A program made the position numbers and the translations under genes. The notes under the pieces are model-generated. The model worked only from the letters and a program-made list of their open reading frames with translations. It did no database searches and was not told the DNA's origin. From Candidatus Competibacteraceae bacterium (GTDB lineage: Bacteria; Pseudomonadota; Gammaproteobacteria; Competibacterales; JAHEDQ01), in assembly GCA_024641125.1 (NCBI GenBank), contig JAHEDQ010000009.1:1-46262 (forward strand): a stretch of 46,262 bases of DNA, written 5' to 3'. Positions 19,077-30,646 of the stretch are shown here, one piece after another (position 1 is the stretch's first letter; every line of letters starts with the position of its first letter).

Positions 19077-20504
19077 TCAATTTTCGGTCGCGAATGCGGT
19101 GACCCGGGCCCGAATAAAGTGTTTGATCTGCTCTACGTCCGCATCCATGACCGTCACCTTTTGCGGGCGCCCTTCGATGCCGCGGTACCGCTCGGGCCGC
19201 GGCGGCGGAATCCCTAGAGCCTCTACGATGGTGTCCTCGAACTTCACCGGCAAAGCTGTTTCAAGGCAAATCATCGGCACTCCGGGCTCCCGGTAGGTCT
19301 GCGCCACCTGAAGCCCGTCCGCGGTATGTGGGTCGACGATTCGGCCAAAGCGTTGATACGCATCCCGTATGGTCTGCAGGCGGTTCTCGTGGTGGCTGCT
19401 TCCGGACACGAACCCAAAGCGCTGGATTGCATCGAACGCCGCCGTCCCGGCCAGGCTGAAACTGCCGGCGGACTCGACCTGGCCGAACAGCGCGCGCACT
19501 CGCGCCGCATCCTGCCCGACCAGATCGTACACGAAACGCTCAAAATTCGAGGCTTTGGATATGTCCATGGACGGACTGCTGGTCCGATGCACCTCGATGC
19601 TGGGGCGCGGACGGTAGTCACCGCTGCGAAAAAACTCATGTAGCACGTCGTTTTCGTTGGTGGCCACCACCAGGTGGCGGATCGGCAGTCCCATCTGCCG
19701 GGCGATATGGCCAGCGCATATGTTGCCGAAGTTCCCGGACGGCACCGAAAACGATACCGCCTCGCCGACCTGACGGGTTGCCGCAAAATAGGCTTTGAAG
19801 TAGTAGACGATCTGGGCCGCCACCCGGGCCCAGTTTATGGAGTTGACGGTGCCGATCCGGCAAGCCCGTTTAAAGGCGCCGTCGGCGCTGACCGCCTTGA
19901 CGATGTCCTGACAATCGTCGAACACGCCGCGGATGGCAATGTTGTGGATGTTTGGCTCGTCCAGCCCGAACATCTGCGCACGCTGAAAGGCGCTCATGCC
20001 CTGTTCCGGCGAGAGCATGAAGACTTGCACGTGGGATTTGCCGAGCATGGCGAACTCAGCGCTGGAGCCGGTGTCTCCGCTGGTGGCGCCGAGTATGTTC
20101 AAGTCCCGGCCCTGCCGGGCCAGCACATACTCGAACAGGCCACCCAGCAGTTGCATCGCCATGTCCTTGAACGCAAGCGTCGGCCCGTTGGATAGACCCA
20201 ACAGGTAGAGGCCGTCCTCCAGCTTGTTCAAACCTGCAATGTCGGTGCTGCCGAACACATCGGCGGTGTAGGTTCTGGCGATGAGAGGGCGCAGATCCGA
20301 CTCGGGAATGTCGGACATGAACGGCTGCAACACCTGAAACGCAAGGGCCGCATAATCCAGTTCGCGCCATGTCTCCAGGGTGGCGGAATCGACCTGGGGA
20401 TAGCGTTCGGGCACGGTCAGACCCCCGTCGGGCGCCAGACCGCCGATCAGTATGTCGGTGAAGGAACAGGGTGTCATACCACCCCGGGTGCTGACGTAAC
20501 GCAT
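19077..20504 (-). CDS. thrC: Threonine synthase
   Basis: MRYVSTRGG...FTDILIGGLAPDGGLTVPERYP; NGPTLAFKDMAMQLLG; NILGATSGDTGSSAEFAMLGK. Confidence 0.96.
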   Translation of the reverse strand: MRYVSTRGGMTPCSFTDILIGGLAPDGGLTVPERYPQVDSATLETWRELDYAALAFQVLQPFMSDIPESDLRPLIARTYTADVFGSTDIAGLNKLEDGLYLLGLSNGPTLAFKDMAMQLLGGLFEYVLARQGRDLNILGATSGDTGSSAEFAMLGKSHVQVFMLSPEQGMSAFQRAQMFGLDEPNIHNIAIRGVFDDCQDIVKAVSADGAFKRACRIGTVNSINWARVAAQIVYYFKAYFAATRQVGEAVSFSVPSGNFGNICAGHIARQMGLPIRHLVVATNENDVLHEFFRSGDYRPRPSIEVHRTSSPSMDISKASNFERFVYDLVGQDAARVRALFGQVESAGSFSLAGTAAFDAIQRFGFVSGSSHHENRLQTIRDAYQRFGRIVDPHTADGLQVAQTYREPGVPMICLETALPVKFEDTIVEALGIPPPRPERYRGIEGRPQKVTVMDADVEQIKHFIRARVTAFATEN

Positions 20505-20540
20505 ACCTGAAATGCTCTCCCCGGAATCCGAATCGGCGGA

Positions 20541-22301
20541 TTATACCGATTCCCCATCCCCCGTGTCGGCCCGGCCGCCAGCCGCGCCTCCTGAGACCGC
20601 TACCGGCTCGAGATGTGCGACATTCAGCTGCGGCATCGAGATGCCGCGGTACCGATTCACCTCCAGGCGATAGATTACGCGCAGCTTGGCTCCCGGACTG
20701 AGTTCGTTTTCCGGGGCGTCGTGATTGAAGGCAATCGCATCCACTACAGAACCGTCCTCCAGAAGCCTCAGGCGCAGCTTGAGGTGTCCCTCGCCCACTG
20801 GACGGGCGGAAACCAGCTCGAACTCGTTATCGAAGCTGGGTTCGGGAAAAGCCTGCCCCCAGGGCCCGGCGATGCGCAGGCGCTCGGCCGTTTCCAGATC
20901 GAACTCGCTCGCTGCCAGCGGGCCGTCGGTGACAAGCGTGCGCTCAAGTTCCCCGGCCGAGAGTCGTTTGCGGACCGCCTCATCGAACTGCGTAGTGAAT
21001 CGTTCCAGATGACTTGCCGGCAGGGTCAGACCCGCCGCCATGGCATGGCCGCCAAAGCGAGTTATCAGGTCCGGCGCTCCGCTTGCGATGTCCGCCAGCA
21101 GGTCGCGCATATGCAGCCCCGGAATCGAGCGGGCCGAGCCTTTCAGTTCCGTGCCATCGCCCGCGAACACGACGGCCGGTCGATGGAATCGCTCCTTCAG
21201 ACGAGCAGCGACGATCCCCACCACGCCGGGATGCCACCCCGACCGGTGGACGCAGATGCCAAAGGGCGTTTTACCGGCGGAGTCAGCAAAGTTCTCCACG
21301 TACTCCTCGGCCTGTTGGCGCATGTCCGCTTCCACCGCCCGCCGGGTTCTGTTCAATTCATCCAGCACCGTCGCCAGTCGCTGAGCGTGCCCCGGGTCAT
21401 CCGTCAGCAGGCATTCGATGCCGATGGACATGTCCTGCAGCCGACCGGCCGCATTCAGACGCGGGGCCAGGGCGAAACCAATATCGGCGCAGGTCAATCG
21501 GTTAAGATCGCGACCGGCCACGGCCGCCAAGGCGCGGATGCCAGCGCTGCATTGGCCGCTGCGAATCCGTCTCAGGCCCTGCTCCACCAGAATCCGGTTG
21601 TTCTGGTCCAGGGGCACCAGGTCAGCCACCGTACCCAGCGCCACCGTATCCAGCAGTTCGGCCAGATTCGGCGTGGCCATACCGCGGGCGCGCCGCGCCG
21701 CCCGCAGCGCCAGAAGCAGATAGAACATCACACCCACGCCGGCCAGGTTTTTACTGGGAAATCCGCAGTCCGGTTGGTTCGGATTGACGATGGCCTCGGC
21801 GGCAGGCAGTTCTGTTCCCGGCAAATGATGATCGGTGACAATGACCTTCATGCCTTCGGCACGGGCCGCAGCAACCCCGTCGATACTGGCTATGCCGTTG
21901 TCGACGGTGATCAGGAGTTGCGGTGAATCCTCGGCCGCGACGGCGACGATTTCCGGTGTCAAGCCGTAGCCGTACTCAAACCGGTTGGGCACGAGATAGT
22001 CCACCCGCCGGGCGCCCAGCCGACGCAGACCCCGCACCGCGACCGCGCAACTGGTCGCCCCATCGGCGTCGAAGTCACCGACGATCAGTATGCGGTTGTC
22101 ATTAAGGATGGCGTGTTCCAGTAATGCCACCGCCTCGGTCATCCCCCGCATCGAAGGTTTCAGCAGGCCGGACAAGGCAGGATCCAGTTCGGCGGCCGAC
22201 TGGATGCCGCGGGCGGCATAGACCCGCCTGAGCAAAGCGGGCCAATGAGTTGGTAACAGAGCCGGGTTCCCGGGTGGGCGTCGGACGATTGTCGGATTCA
22301 C
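20541..22301 (-). CDS. recJ: Single-stranded-DNA-specific exonuclease RecJ (GTG start overlapping upstream stop)
   Basis: RILIVGDFDADGATSCAVAVRGL (DHH), VIVTDHHLPGTELPAAEAIVNPNQP, RFGGHAMAAGLTL. Confidence 0.95.
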   Translation of the reverse strand: MNPTIVRRPPGNPALLPTHWPALLRRVYAARGIQSAAELDPALSGLLKPSMRGMTEAVALLEHAILNDNRILIVGDFDADGATSCAVAVRGLRRLGARRVDYLVPNRFEYGYGLTPEIVAVAAEDSPQLLITVDNGIASIDGVAAARAEGMKVIVTDHHLPGTELPAAEAIVNPNQPDCGFPSKNLAGVGVMFYLLLALRAARRARGMATPNLAELLDTVALGTVADLVPLDQNNRILVEQGLRRIRSGQCSAGIRALAAVAGRDLNRLTCADIGFALAPRLNAAGRLQDMSIGIECLLTDDPGHAQRLATVLDELNRTRRAVEADMRQQAEEYVENFADSAGKTPFGICVHRSGWHPGVVGIVAARLKERFHRPAVVFAGDGTELKGSARSIPGLHMRDLLADIASGAPDLITRFGGHAMAAGLTLPASHLERFTTQFDEAVRKRLSAGELERTLVTDGPLAASEFDLETAERLRIAGPWGQAFPEPSFDNEFELVSARPVGEGHLKLRLRLLEDGSVVDAIAFNHDAPENELSPGAKLRVIYRLEVNRYRGISMPQLNVAHLEPVAVSGGAAGGRADTGDGESV

Positions 22302-23323
22302 GGTGCCGCCCGCCACCTTTGCAGCGGCCGAGTCCGGCGCCACAAGCGCCACGCCTGTCGTATGCCGGAACGCAGGCACAGGCCGCGCCCGGGATACAGC
22401 CAGACCGTGTCGATTTTCCGGCGTTTCAAGGCCTGCTCGAGCGGGACAAACCAGTCTCGTTCGAACCGTTCGATGACGCCTGGCCGAGCGCGTGGGTCGG
22501 CTTGCGGCTCGGGCAGCACGTCGGGTCCGAAAAAGACCACGGCGCGCGCGGCCTTCTGACCATTTAGCATGTTGCCAAGATCAGGCGGCAATGGCGCATG
22601 TGCCCAGCCCGCCCAATGAGCGAGCCCGCTCAGTAGAAGATCGTCGCCATAGGCAATGCCTTGCGCCGGCACGGTCTGCGGCAACACGCCGCCGCCCCAC
22701 GGCCAAACGCTGTTCACAACGGGCAGCCCGCGTTGTTCGCGGGCCGAATTGACGGGATGGCCGGCCAGGAGCATCTGCAGTTCGGTCATGTACCGATGCC
22801 AGAGTGGTCCCGCGCTTCCCCTCGGCAGATCGCTGGCGATGTCCCGATCGATACAGTTCTGCGGTCCCAGGGTGAACAGTTCAGGCGTTTCGGGCAGATG
22901 GACATACCAGCGCCCTACTGCGGTGAAATCCAAAGTGAGGCCATATTCTGCCAAGTGCGCGGCGCAACTCAAACCCAGGGCCTGATTGTCTTCAGACCCA
23001 AGCTGCAGGTCATCCGGGTTTGTCATCATGATTTCCCGGGCCCCGGCCCGAAGATGGACCGGATCCAGGCGCAGCCAGTAACCGTCCGGACGTTCCCCTG
23101 TATCGATGGTTCTGGTCAGCGCCGCAACCGGCAGTGCGCTTTCCTCGTCCACCAGGCCAAAGCAGGCACACAATTGAACGACGCTTGACGCGGGCGCCGG
23201 TTGCATATCCGCTCGGGACAGCAAACGCTCCAGGCCGGGCGCCCGCACTGATTCCTCCGCCTGCTCTCCGGTCCACCGCGTTCGACCCAGAAGGCCGGGC
23301 AGCAGAAAATGGAGTTGAATCAT
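22298..23323 (-). CDS. RpfE-like / phosphoglycerate mutase-like (alkaline phosphatase superfamily) regulatory protein
   Basis: LPGLLGRT..., YWLRLDPVHLRAGAREIMMTNPDDL, LPVVNSVWPWGGG; family recall from motifs and position next to recJ, not a search. Confidence 0.65.
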   Translation of the reverse strand: MIQLHFLLPGLLGRTRWTGEQAEESVRAPGLERLLSRADMQPAPASSVVQLCACFGLVDEESALPVAALTRTIDTGERPDGYWLRLDPVHLRAGAREIMMTNPDDLQLGSEDNQALGLSCAAHLAEYGLTLDFTAVGRWYVHLPETPELFTLGPQNCIDRDIASDLPRGSAGPLWHRYMTELQMLLAGHPVNSAREQRGLPVVNSVWPWGGGVLPQTVPAQGIAYGDDLLLSGLAHWAGWAHAPLPPDLGNMLNGQKAARAVVFFGPDVLPEPQADPRARPGVIERFERDWFVPLEQALKRRKIDTVWLYPGRGLCLRSGIRQAWRLWRRTRPLQRWRAAP

Positions 23324-23360
23324 GGCTGTCGGTCGCGGTCCCGTACCGGTGACCGCCGCA

Positions 23361-24677
23361 TCATGCGCTGTTCAACATCTCGAGGCGGATTCGGGTCACT
23401 TTGCCCTGGGTGGTGTCCAGGGCCTCGATCCGGGCCAGCGCTTTATCCATCTGTGATTCCAGCACCCGGTGGGTTAGCATGATGATGGGGACGTGGGGAG
23501 TGCCGGCGGTGGGCTCTTTTTGGATTATGGCCTCGATGCTGATGTCAGCATCGGCCAGGATTCGGGTGACGTCGGCCAGCACCCCGGGTCGATCGACCGC
23601 CTGCAAGCGAAGATAATAGGCGGTTTCAACCGCGCTGATGGGCAAAACCGGGTCATCCGACAGGGCATCGGACTGGAAGGCCAGATGGGGCACCCGGTTA
23701 CCCGGGTCCGTGGTCAGGGTTCGCACCACGTCCACCAGGTCGGCTACCACAGCCGATGCCGTGGGTTCGGCCCCTGCGCCCGGGCCGTAATATAGCGTGG
23801 GGCCCAGTGCATCGGCTTTGATCAACACCGCGTTCATTACCCCTTCCACATTGGCGATCAGCCTGCGTTGCGGCACCAGGGTAGGATGGACCCGCAGTTC
23901 CACGCCCCGGGCGCTGCGCCGGGCAATCCCCAGGTGCTTGATCCGATAGCCCAGTTCCTCGGCATAGAACACATCCGCGCGGGTGATGTGGCTTATGCCC
24001 TCGGTATAGACCCGATCGAACTGCAGCGGCACGCCGAATGCGAGAGATGCCAAGATGGTCAGTTTGTGCGCCGCGTCGATGCCTTCGACATCGTAGGTCG
24101 GGTCGGCCTCGGCATAGCCCAGGCGCTGCGCCTCCTCGAGCACGTCGGTGAAATCTCGACCCTTGTCGCGCATCTCGGTCATGATGAAGTTGCCGGTGCC
24201 GTTTATGATTCCGGCGAGCCACTCGATCCGATTGGCGGCCAGGCCCTCGCGTATCGCCTTGATGATGGGGATACCGCCGGCGACGGCTGCCTCGAACGCC
24301 ACCATGACGCCCTGCGCCTGGGCCGCTGCGAAAATCTCGTTGCCGTGCAGAGCGATCAGGGCCTTATTGGCGGTGACCACGTGCTTACCATGGGCAATGG
24401 CATTGAGTACCAAGGTCCGGGCCGGTTCCAGGCCACCCATCAGTTCGACCACCACCGATATTTCGGCATCGCGCACCACGCGCTCTGCGTCGTCGCTGAT
24501 CTCCAGTCGTTCGAATCCGGCGGATCGGGCGCGCGCGGTGTCGCGCACCGCCACTGCGCTGACCTGGATACCCCGCCCGGCTCGCCGGGTGATCTCCGCT
24601 GCATTTCGACGTAGAACAGTCACCGTGCCGCGGCCGACGGTGCCCAGGCCCAACAAGCCCACCTTGACAGGATTCAC
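23361..24677 (-). CDS. hom: Homoserine dehydrogenase with C-terminal ACT domain (GTG start)
   Basis: VKVGLLGLGTVGRGTVTVL; ANKALIALHG; IINGTGNFIMTEM; AEADPTYDVEGIDAAHKLTILASLAFG. Confidence 0.95.
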   Translation of the reverse strand: MNPVKVGLLGLGTVGRGTVTVLRRNAAEITRRAGRGIQVSAVAVRDTARARSAGFERLEISDDAERVVRDAEISVVVELMGGLEPARTLVLNAIAHGKHVVTANKALIALHGNEIFAAAQAQGVMVAFEAAVAGGIPIIKAIREGLAANRIEWLAGIINGTGNFIMTEMRDKGRDFTDVLEEAQRLGYAEADPTYDVEGIDAAHKLTILASLAFGVPLQFDRVYTEGISHITRADVFYAEELGYRIKHLGIARRSARGVELRVHPTLVPQRRLIANVEGVMNAVLIKADALGPTLYYGPGAGAEPTASAVVADLVDVVRTLTTDPGNRVPHLAFQSDALSDDPVLPISAVETAYYLRLQAVDRPGVLADVTRILADADISIEAIIQKEPTAGTPHVPIIMLTHRVLESQMDKALARIEALDTTQGKVTRIRLEMLNSA

Positions 24678-24699
24678 ACCTGGTCTCCCACGCTGTCCG

Positions 24700-25920
24700 T
24701 CATATCGAAACCGTGACCCCGTCGCGACGAAGCATTTGCCGGATGCCACGCACAGCCTGCCGGGTTCTGTGTTCGTTTTCGATCAGTCCGAAGCGTACGT
24801 GATCGTCACCGTACTCCCCGAAGCCAATGCCCGGTGCCACCGCCACTTTGGCCTCGTGAAGCAGTTTCTTGGAGAATTCCAAGGATCCCATTTCACGGTA
24901 AACCTCTGGAATTTTGGCCCAGGCGAACATGGTTGCTCTTGGCGGCACGATATCCCACCCGGCTGAATTCAAGCCGTTACACAGCACGTCGCGTCTCTGC
25001 AGGTAAGTCTGACGAATCTCGGAGACGCAGTCCTGGGGACCTTCCAGTGCGGCGATCGCAGCCACCTGAATCGGCGTGAACATGCCGTAGTCGAGATACG
25101 ATTTCATTCGTGCCAGGGCGGCGATCAATTTCTCATTGCCCAGCATGAATCCGACCCGCCAGCCCGGCATGTTATAGCTCTTGGAAAGGGAAAACGATTC
25201 CACCGCGATCTCTCTGGCGCCGGGCACCTGGAGTATCGACGGCGCCCGGTAACCGTCAAACACGATGTCTGCGTAGGCTAAGTCGTGCACCAGCCAGATT
25301 CCGTGCTCCCGGGCGATGGTCACCACCTGCTCGAAGAACGGCAGGTCGACGCATTGGGCGGTCGGATTGGCGGGAAAGTTCAGCACCAGCATCTTGGGCT
25401 TTGGCCAGGAGTCACGGATCGCCTTGGACAATTCGGCGAAAAAATCCCCCCCCGGCACCATGGGCACATGGCGGATATCGGCCCCGGCAATGACAAAACC
25501 GTAGGGGTGTATCGGGTAAGCCGGGTTGGGTACCAGCACAGCATCCCCCGGTTCCACCGTCGCCAACGCCAGGTGAGCCAGGCCCTCTTTGGAGCCAATG
25601 GTGACGATCGCCTCAGTCTCCTGATCCAGATCAACGTCGTAGCGTCGCTTGTACCAGCCGCAGATGGCGCGTCGCAGCCGTGGAATGCCCCGGGACATGG
25701 AATAGCGATGGGTGTCCGGACGTTTCGCAGCCTGGATCAGTTTTTCCACGATATGTTGCGGGGTCGGCCGATCCGGGTTGCCCATCCCAAAATCGATGAT
25801 GTCCTCACCCCTGGCCCGGGCGGCCGCTTTCAGATCGTTTACGATGTTGAAGACATACGGCGGGAGACGTCGGATGCGTGGAAAGTCCTCGTTCACGGAC
25901 AGACACCGGTGGCTGGACAT
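24700..25920 (-). CDS. alaC: Alanine aminotransferase (AlaC-type class I/II aminotransferase)
   Basis: [57 protein letters not shown] (PLP Lys). Confidence 0.85.
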   Translation of the reverse strand: MSSHRCLSVNEDFPRIRRLPPYVFNIVNDLKAAARARGEDIIDFGMGNPDRPTPQHIVEKLIQAAKRPDTHRYSMSRGIPRLRRAICGWYKRRYDVDLDQETEAIVTIGSKEGLAHLALATVEPGDAVLVPNPAYPIHPYGFVIAGADIRHVPMVPGGDFFAELSKAIRDSWPKPKMLVLNFPANPTAQCVDLPFFEQVVTIAREHGIWLVHDLAYADIVFDGYRAPSILQVPGAREIAVESFSLSKSYNMPGWRVGFMLGNEKLIAALARMKSYLDYGMFTPIQVAAIAALEGPQDCVSEIRQTYLQRRDVLCNGLNSAGWDIVPPRATMFAWAKIPEVYREMGSLEFSKKLLHEAKVAVAPGIGFGEYGDDHVRFGLIENEHRTRQAVRGIRQMLRRDGVTVSI

Positions 25921-26025
25921 CAGGGCGAGGCGAAGGTAAAGGGGAAACCCCGGGCTGTCAACGCGCCGCCGCTGACGCGCCGGGTTGTATACTGAAGCGA
26001 TCGAGGCGACGGTGGGCGTGGAAGC

Positions 26026-26400
26026 ATGAAACTCAGTCTAGAATTCGGGCCGGACGAATTTCAGATTCGTGGTTACGGGCGAGATGGGATCCGGGTGGGT
26101 GAGCGTACTTTGACGCGCAGCTTCATTCTCAGTGCCCGCGGCGTAATCGACGATTGGCCGCCGATTAATCGACTTACGCTCAGAGCAGAGCACCTACAAA
26201 CCATGGTAGATTTGGCGCCGGAGGTGGTAATCATCGGCATTGGGGACCGGCTTGAATTCCCACCGCCGGCAGTGCTCCGGCCGCTGGTGGAGTTCAATGT
26301 CGGCGTCGAGATTATGTCCACGGATGCCGCCTGTCGAACCTACAACGTACTACACGGGGAATATCGGCACGTGGTGGCGGGGTTTCTGATTGAATCTTGA
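26026..26400 (+). CDS. Mth938-like domain protein (DUF498/NDUFAF3 family)
   Basis: [49 protein letters not shown]...[31 protein letters not shown]. Confidence 0.88.
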   Translation: MKLSLEFGPDEFQIRGYGRDGIRVGERTLTRSFILSARGVIDDWPPINRLTLRAEHLQTMVDLAPEVVIIGIGDRLEFPPPAVLRPLVEFNVGVEIMSTDAACRTYNVLHGEYRHVVAGFLIES

Positions 26401-26448
26401 ACGAATCCTGTAGTACGGCGTTTGAAGCCTGAAACGGCGATACCGTTG

Positions 26449-27447
26449 TCAGTCGAATAGAACTTCCCCGGAGAATCCTTCTTTCTCCAGTATTTTGCGC
26501 AGTCGTTTCAAAGCGTCTATCTGGATCTGTCTGACCCGCTCCCGGGTTACGCCGATTTCGTTTCCGACCTGTTCCAAAGTGGCCCGCTCGCGGCCGTTGA
26601 GGCCGAACCGTCGTTCCACAACCACGCGTTGCTTGTCGCTCAGCTGGCCCAGCCAGCAGCCAAGCTTGGTGTTCATGTCTTCGTCCTGAAGGACCACCGC
26701 AGGGTCTGGATGGTTGTCATCCGGAATGGCGTCCAGTAAAGACCGGTCCTCGTCTTTGCCGATGGGCGTATCCACCGAGGTAACCCGCTCGTTCAAGCCC
26801 AGCAGACGCTTGACCTCGCCGATGGGCTTGTCCATAAGCCGTGCAATTTCCTCCGCGGTGGGTTCGTGGTCCAGAGTCTGAGCGAGTTTGCGGGCGGCGC
26901 GGAGATAGACGTTGATTTCCTTGATTACGTGAATCGGCAACCGGATGGTCCGGGTCTGATTCATGATCGCCCGCTCAATGGTCTGTCGAATCCACCAAGT
27001 CGCATAGGTAGAGAAGCGAAAACCACGTTCTGGATCAAATTTCTCCACCGCGTGGATAAGACCGAGATTGCCTTCCTCGATCAGGTCCAACAGCGCAAGT
27101 CCGCGGTTCATGTAGCGACGGGCAATTTTGACAACAAGGCGCAAGTTACTCTCGATCATGCGGCGTCGGCCGGCCTCGTCCCCTTGTTGTGCCAGCCGGG
27201 CGTAGTAAACCTCTTCCTGCGGCGTCAGTAATGGCGAGTAGCCGATTTCGCCCAAATACATCCGGGTAGCATCGAGTTCGTCCTCGGTGAATTCGCGGGT
27301 GCGCGGACGACGCGACCGAACGGTAATTCCGTTAGCGGGAACCGGGCCGGCGCTGGGCTTCATTTCCAAAGTGGCGACCGGACCGTCACCTCCGTCGCTG
27401 GACCGGGTCTCGGCCGACCTTTCACTGTCGTCGCCACCGGAAGACAT
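26449..27447 (-). CDS. rpoS: RNA polymerase sigma factor RpoS
   Basis: [33 protein letters not shown]...; [60 protein letters not shown]; next to nlpD. Confidence 0.96.
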   Translation of the reverse strand: MSSGGDDSERSAETRSSDGGDGPVATLEMKPSAGPVPANGITVRSRRPRTREFTEDELDATRMYLGEIGYSPLLTPQEEVYYARLAQQGDEAGRRRMIESNLRLVVKIARRYMNRGLALLDLIEEGNLGLIHAVEKFDPERGFRFSTYATWWIRQTIERAIMNQTRTIRLPIHVIKEINVYLRAARKLAQTLDHEPTAEEIARLMDKPIGEVKRLLGLNERVTSVDTPIGKDEDRSLLDAIPDDNHPDPAVVLQDEDMNTKLGCWLGQLSDKQRVVVERRFGLNGRERATLEQVGNEIGVTRERVRQIQIDALKRLRKILEKEGFSGEVLFD

Positions 27448-27536
27448 TCGGACTCTCCTTCATCCTGGCGCATTGACGTGCCAGAGGTGCGTTAAGTCCC
27501 GTGGACACTGATCAACGCATTGACAGCAGTGATCAA

Positions 27537-28469
27537 TCAGCCTCGCCCTGGCAAGTAGGACAACGGATCCCTGGGACGCCCGTCATGACGTATTTCGAAG
27601 TGCACGACGGGCTTCGAGTAACCACTCCCCCTGCCCATTAGTGCGATTTCCTGTCCGCCGCGAACGAAATCGCCCTCCGCCACGTACGTTTTTCCTAAAT
27701 AGCCGTACGCGCTGAGCAGGGATTCTGAGTGTTTCACGATAATAAGCCGACCGTAACCGGGAAGTCCACTGCCCTGGTAAACCACTTTTCCGTCGGCTGT
27801 TGCTCGCACCTTGGCCGCGTTGGCGGCGGCGATGTCGATACCGTTCCCGCCCGGTTTGCCGGGTTGGAAGCGCCGTGTCAGCGTGCCCTCCGCGGGCCAC
27901 TGCCAGGCTTTGGGCGTGACCAGCGCGGGCGGCGTACTGGCGGCGGTTTTTGCGCTGGGTGCCGGCTCGGGTGTGGTGGTTTCTTGGGTCGGTTTGCTGG
28001 CTGTGGGCTTTGGTGTCCGGTCAATTGGTTTGGCCACCACCGGCGGTGGCATAGCCTTGACCGGAGCAGGGTCGCCGGCATTGGGTCGCGCCGCGGATGG
28101 CGCGGCGATGGCGACCGCCGCCTGCGCCCGCGCGGGCAATGACTTGCCTTGGGCGGGAGGGCCCAGGCGCAATCTCTGGCCCGTTTTCAACGCGTAGGGT
28201 GGCGCAAGGCCGTTCCAGCGTGCCAGCTCACGATAATCAAAGCCATAGCGCCACGCGAACGCATAGAGAGTGTCCCCGGCGGTAACCACCGCCGTTGCTT
28301 GGCCGGACTTCAGACTGGCGGCATCCTCCACCGGCGCCAGCGACGAACCGCCGCCGCATCCATTGATCGACAGCATTGCCACCAGGACTAGGCGGCAGCG
28401 CGAAGGTCTAGACCTGCCTGTGAAAATGCAACGCAGAAAGCGGGACGTCATGCCGGCCTTTGGGGCCAT
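27537..28469 (-). CDS. nlpD: NlpD-like LysM/M23 lipoprotein
   Basis: Lipobox-like SINGCGG; LysM; degenerate M23 domain WQWPAEGTLTRRFQPGKPGGNGIDIAAANAAKVRATADGKVVYQGSGLPGYGRLIIVKH. Confidence 0.92.
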   Translation of the reverse strand: MAPKAGMTSRFLRCIFTGRSRPSRCRLVLVAMLSINGCGGGSSLAPVEDAASLKSGQATAVVTAGDTLYAFAWRYGFDYRELARWNGLAPPYALKTGQRLRLGPPAQGKSLPARAQAAVAIAAPSAARPNAGDPAPVKAMPPPVVAKPIDRTPKPTASKPTQETTTPEPAPSAKTAASTPPALVTPKAWQWPAEGTLTRRFQPGKPGGNGIDIAAANAAKVRATADGKVVYQGSGLPGYGRLIIVKHSESLLSAYGYLGKTYVAEGDFVRGGQEIALMGRGSGYSKPVVHFEIRHDGRPRDPLSYLPGRG

Positions 28470-28475
28470 GAATCA

Positions 28476-29048
28476 TCAGTGCCTGAAAATCAAATAGAGC
28501 ACAGCGGCCAAAGCAACCGTCAGCCAGCCCAGTAGGTTCACATTTTGTCGAATTCTGGCCTCCATGGGCTCTCCTCCCCAGCGCATCAAGCCGGCAACCA
28601 GAAAGAACCGTGCGCCCCGGCCCACCAGGGATGCCAGCAGGAACGGCGGCAGTGCCATGGCCGCCGCGCCGGCGGTGATGGTGAACACTTTGTACGGTAT
28701 GGGTGAGAATCCGGCCAGGAACACGGCCCAAAATCCCCAGCGATCAAACCAATCGCGCGCTTCCAGGTAGCCATCGTAGTGGCCGCTGCGATGGAGCAGC
28801 GGCTCAATCGCTTCGAATAAGAACAGCCCGATAAAATAGCCAAGCAGGCCGCCCAGGACGGAAAACAGCGTGGTCAACGCCGCAAACCGCCAAGCTTTGG
28901 CCGGCTGCGCCAGGGACATGGGCGCCAGCATGACATCCGGTGGGATCGGAAAAAACGAGGATTCGGCGAAACTCAGACCGCTGAGCAGCCATGACGCCTT
29001 CGGGTGCTTTGACCAGGTCATCACGCCCGTGTACATACGGTCGAACAT
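28476..29048 (-). CDS. YqaA/DedA-family membrane protein
   Basis: SFAESSFFPIPPDVMLAPMSLAQPAKAW; multi-TM; synteny between nlpD and pcm. Confidence 0.85.
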   Translation of the reverse strand: MFDRMYTGVMTWSKHPKASWLLSGLSFAESSFFPIPPDVMLAPMSLAQPAKAWRFAALTTLFSVLGGLLGYFIGLFLFEAIEPLLHRSGHYDGYLEARDWFDRWGFWAVFLAGFSPIPYKVFTITAGAAAMALPPFLLASLVGRGARFFLVAGLMRWGGEPMEARIRQNVNLLGWLTVALAAVLYLIFRH

Positions 29049-29053
29049 CTACG

Positions 29054-29722
29054 CTACTCCAAACCAACCAGCAGGGGTACGAAACTGACCTTGCCCAAAC
29101 GCCGTTCGTGAAACCCGTCTCGTCCGCGCTCGATGACCAGCAGCTCCTGACGCTGAGCGGTTCCGATCGGCGCGACCAGACGTCCACCCACCGCCAGCTG
29201 CGCCAGCAGCATAGCCGGCACCTCACGTGGGGCCGCGGTGACGATAATGCCGTCGAACGGGGCTTTTTGTTGCCAGCCCTGTTCGCCGCTGACATGCCGC
29301 GTGTAGATGTTGGTCAGACCCAGCTCCCTGAACAGCTCATCGGCGCGTTCGCGCAGCCGCGCAATGCGTTCCAGCGTATAGACCTGCCTGACCAGCTGGG
29401 CGAGGACCGCGGCCTGATAACCCGATCCGGTGCCCACTTCCAGGACCCGTTGCGGGCGATCCGGGGTGATCAGCGCCTCGGTCATCCTCGCCACAATCAA
29501 CGGTTGGGATATGGTTTGCCCAAAACCAATGGGCAGCGCGGTGTCCTCGTACGCGCGGCTGGCCAAGGCTTCTTCCACAAACAAATGCCTGGGCGTGGTC
29601 TGCATGACCTGCAAAATGGATTCGTTCACTACCCCGGCCGATCGCAGGCGTTGGGTCAGGCGTTCCCGGGTCCGCTGCGAGGTCATGCCGATTCCCTGTC
29701 GGCGCTGATCCTGCGGAATCAT
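29054..29722 (-). CDS. pcm: Protein-L-isoaspartate O-methyltransferase
   Basis: [42 protein letters not shown]...[18 protein letters not shown]; start MIPQDQ overlaps surE stop. Confidence 0.96.
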   Translation of the reverse strand: MIPQDQRRQGIGMTSQRTRERLTQRLRSAGVVNESILQVMQTTPRHLFVEEALASRAYEDTALPIGFGQTISQPLIVARMTEALITPDRPQRVLEVGTGSGYQAAVLAQLVRQVYTLERIARLRERADELFRELGLTNIYTRHVSGEQGWQQKAPFDGIIVTAAPREVPAMLLAQLAVGGRLVAPIGTAQRQELLVIERGRDGFHERRLGKVSFVPLLVGLE

Positions 29723-30465
29723 CGCATCCCCAACCAGTCGGACACGGCCGTCACCATGTCGTGGCGGGTCAGATCCACCTTTAGCGGTGTTACTGACACA
29801 TAACCTTCCCGAACCGCATGGAAATCGGTGCCCTCCCCTGCATCCTGCTCTTGCCCCACCATACCAACCCAGTAGATGGGACGCCCCCGGGGGTCGGTCT
29901 GGCGAATCACCGGTTCGGATCGATGCCGGTGACCCAGTCGCGTCGCCCGGAATCCCTTCAGTTCGTTCCATGGCAGATCCGGCACGTTGACATTCAGAAT
30001 GGTGTCCGCCGGCACCGGGGCTTCTCGCAGGCGCATGACCAGCTCAGATGCCACGCGTGCCGCTGTCTCAAAGTGCGATTGGGGCCACGCAGCAAGCGAT
30101 ACGGCGATGGCCGGCCGGCCCAGGAAACGCCCCTCCATGGCGGCTGCCACGGTTCCTGAATAGAGCACATCATCGCCCAGGTTGGGGCCGGCATTGATTC
30201 CGGAAACAACCATGTCCGGCTCGTTTTCCAGCAATCCCGTAAGCCCCAGGTGTACGCAGTCGGTGGGCGTTCCGTCAACGCTATAACGGTCGGTCCCGTC
30301 AGTCTCTACCCGCAGCGGCATGTGCAGCGTCAGCGCATTGCTGGCACCGCTGCGATCCCGGTCCGGTGCCACTACTGTAACCTGGTGTTCGACGCTCAGT
30401 GCATTGGCCAGGCAGATAATTCCCGGGGCGCGGTAGCCGTCGTCGTTACTGACCAGGATTTTCAT
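29719..30465 (-). CDS. surE: 5'/3'-nucleotidase SurE
   Basis: [60 protein letters not shown]. Confidence 0.97.
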   Translation of the reverse strand: MKILVSNDDGYRAPGIICLANALSVEHQVTVVAPDRDRSGASNALTLHMPLRVETDGTDRYSVDGTPTDCVHLGLTGLLENEPDMVVSGINAGPNLGDDVLYSGTVAAAMEGRFLGRPAIAVSLAAWPQSHFETAARVASELVMRLREAPVPADTILNVNVPDLPWNELKGFRATRLGHRHRSEPVIRQTDPRGRPIYWVGMVGQEQDAGEGTDFHAVREGYVSVTPLKVDLTRHDMVTAVSDWLGMR

Positions 30466-30646
30466 TCAGTGTGGGATCCGGTTCCGGGCGCCAGTCGGCT
30501 GCCCATGCTGTTGCAACGAGCGCCCTTGGTCCCCAGTTGTGATGTATGAGGGGCGCGACGTTAGTGTATAGATGGATGCATAGACAAGGGTTCGATTAAT
30601 GCGTGCGATTCACGTGTCGATCCACAGCGGCGTCGGTCCATAATGC

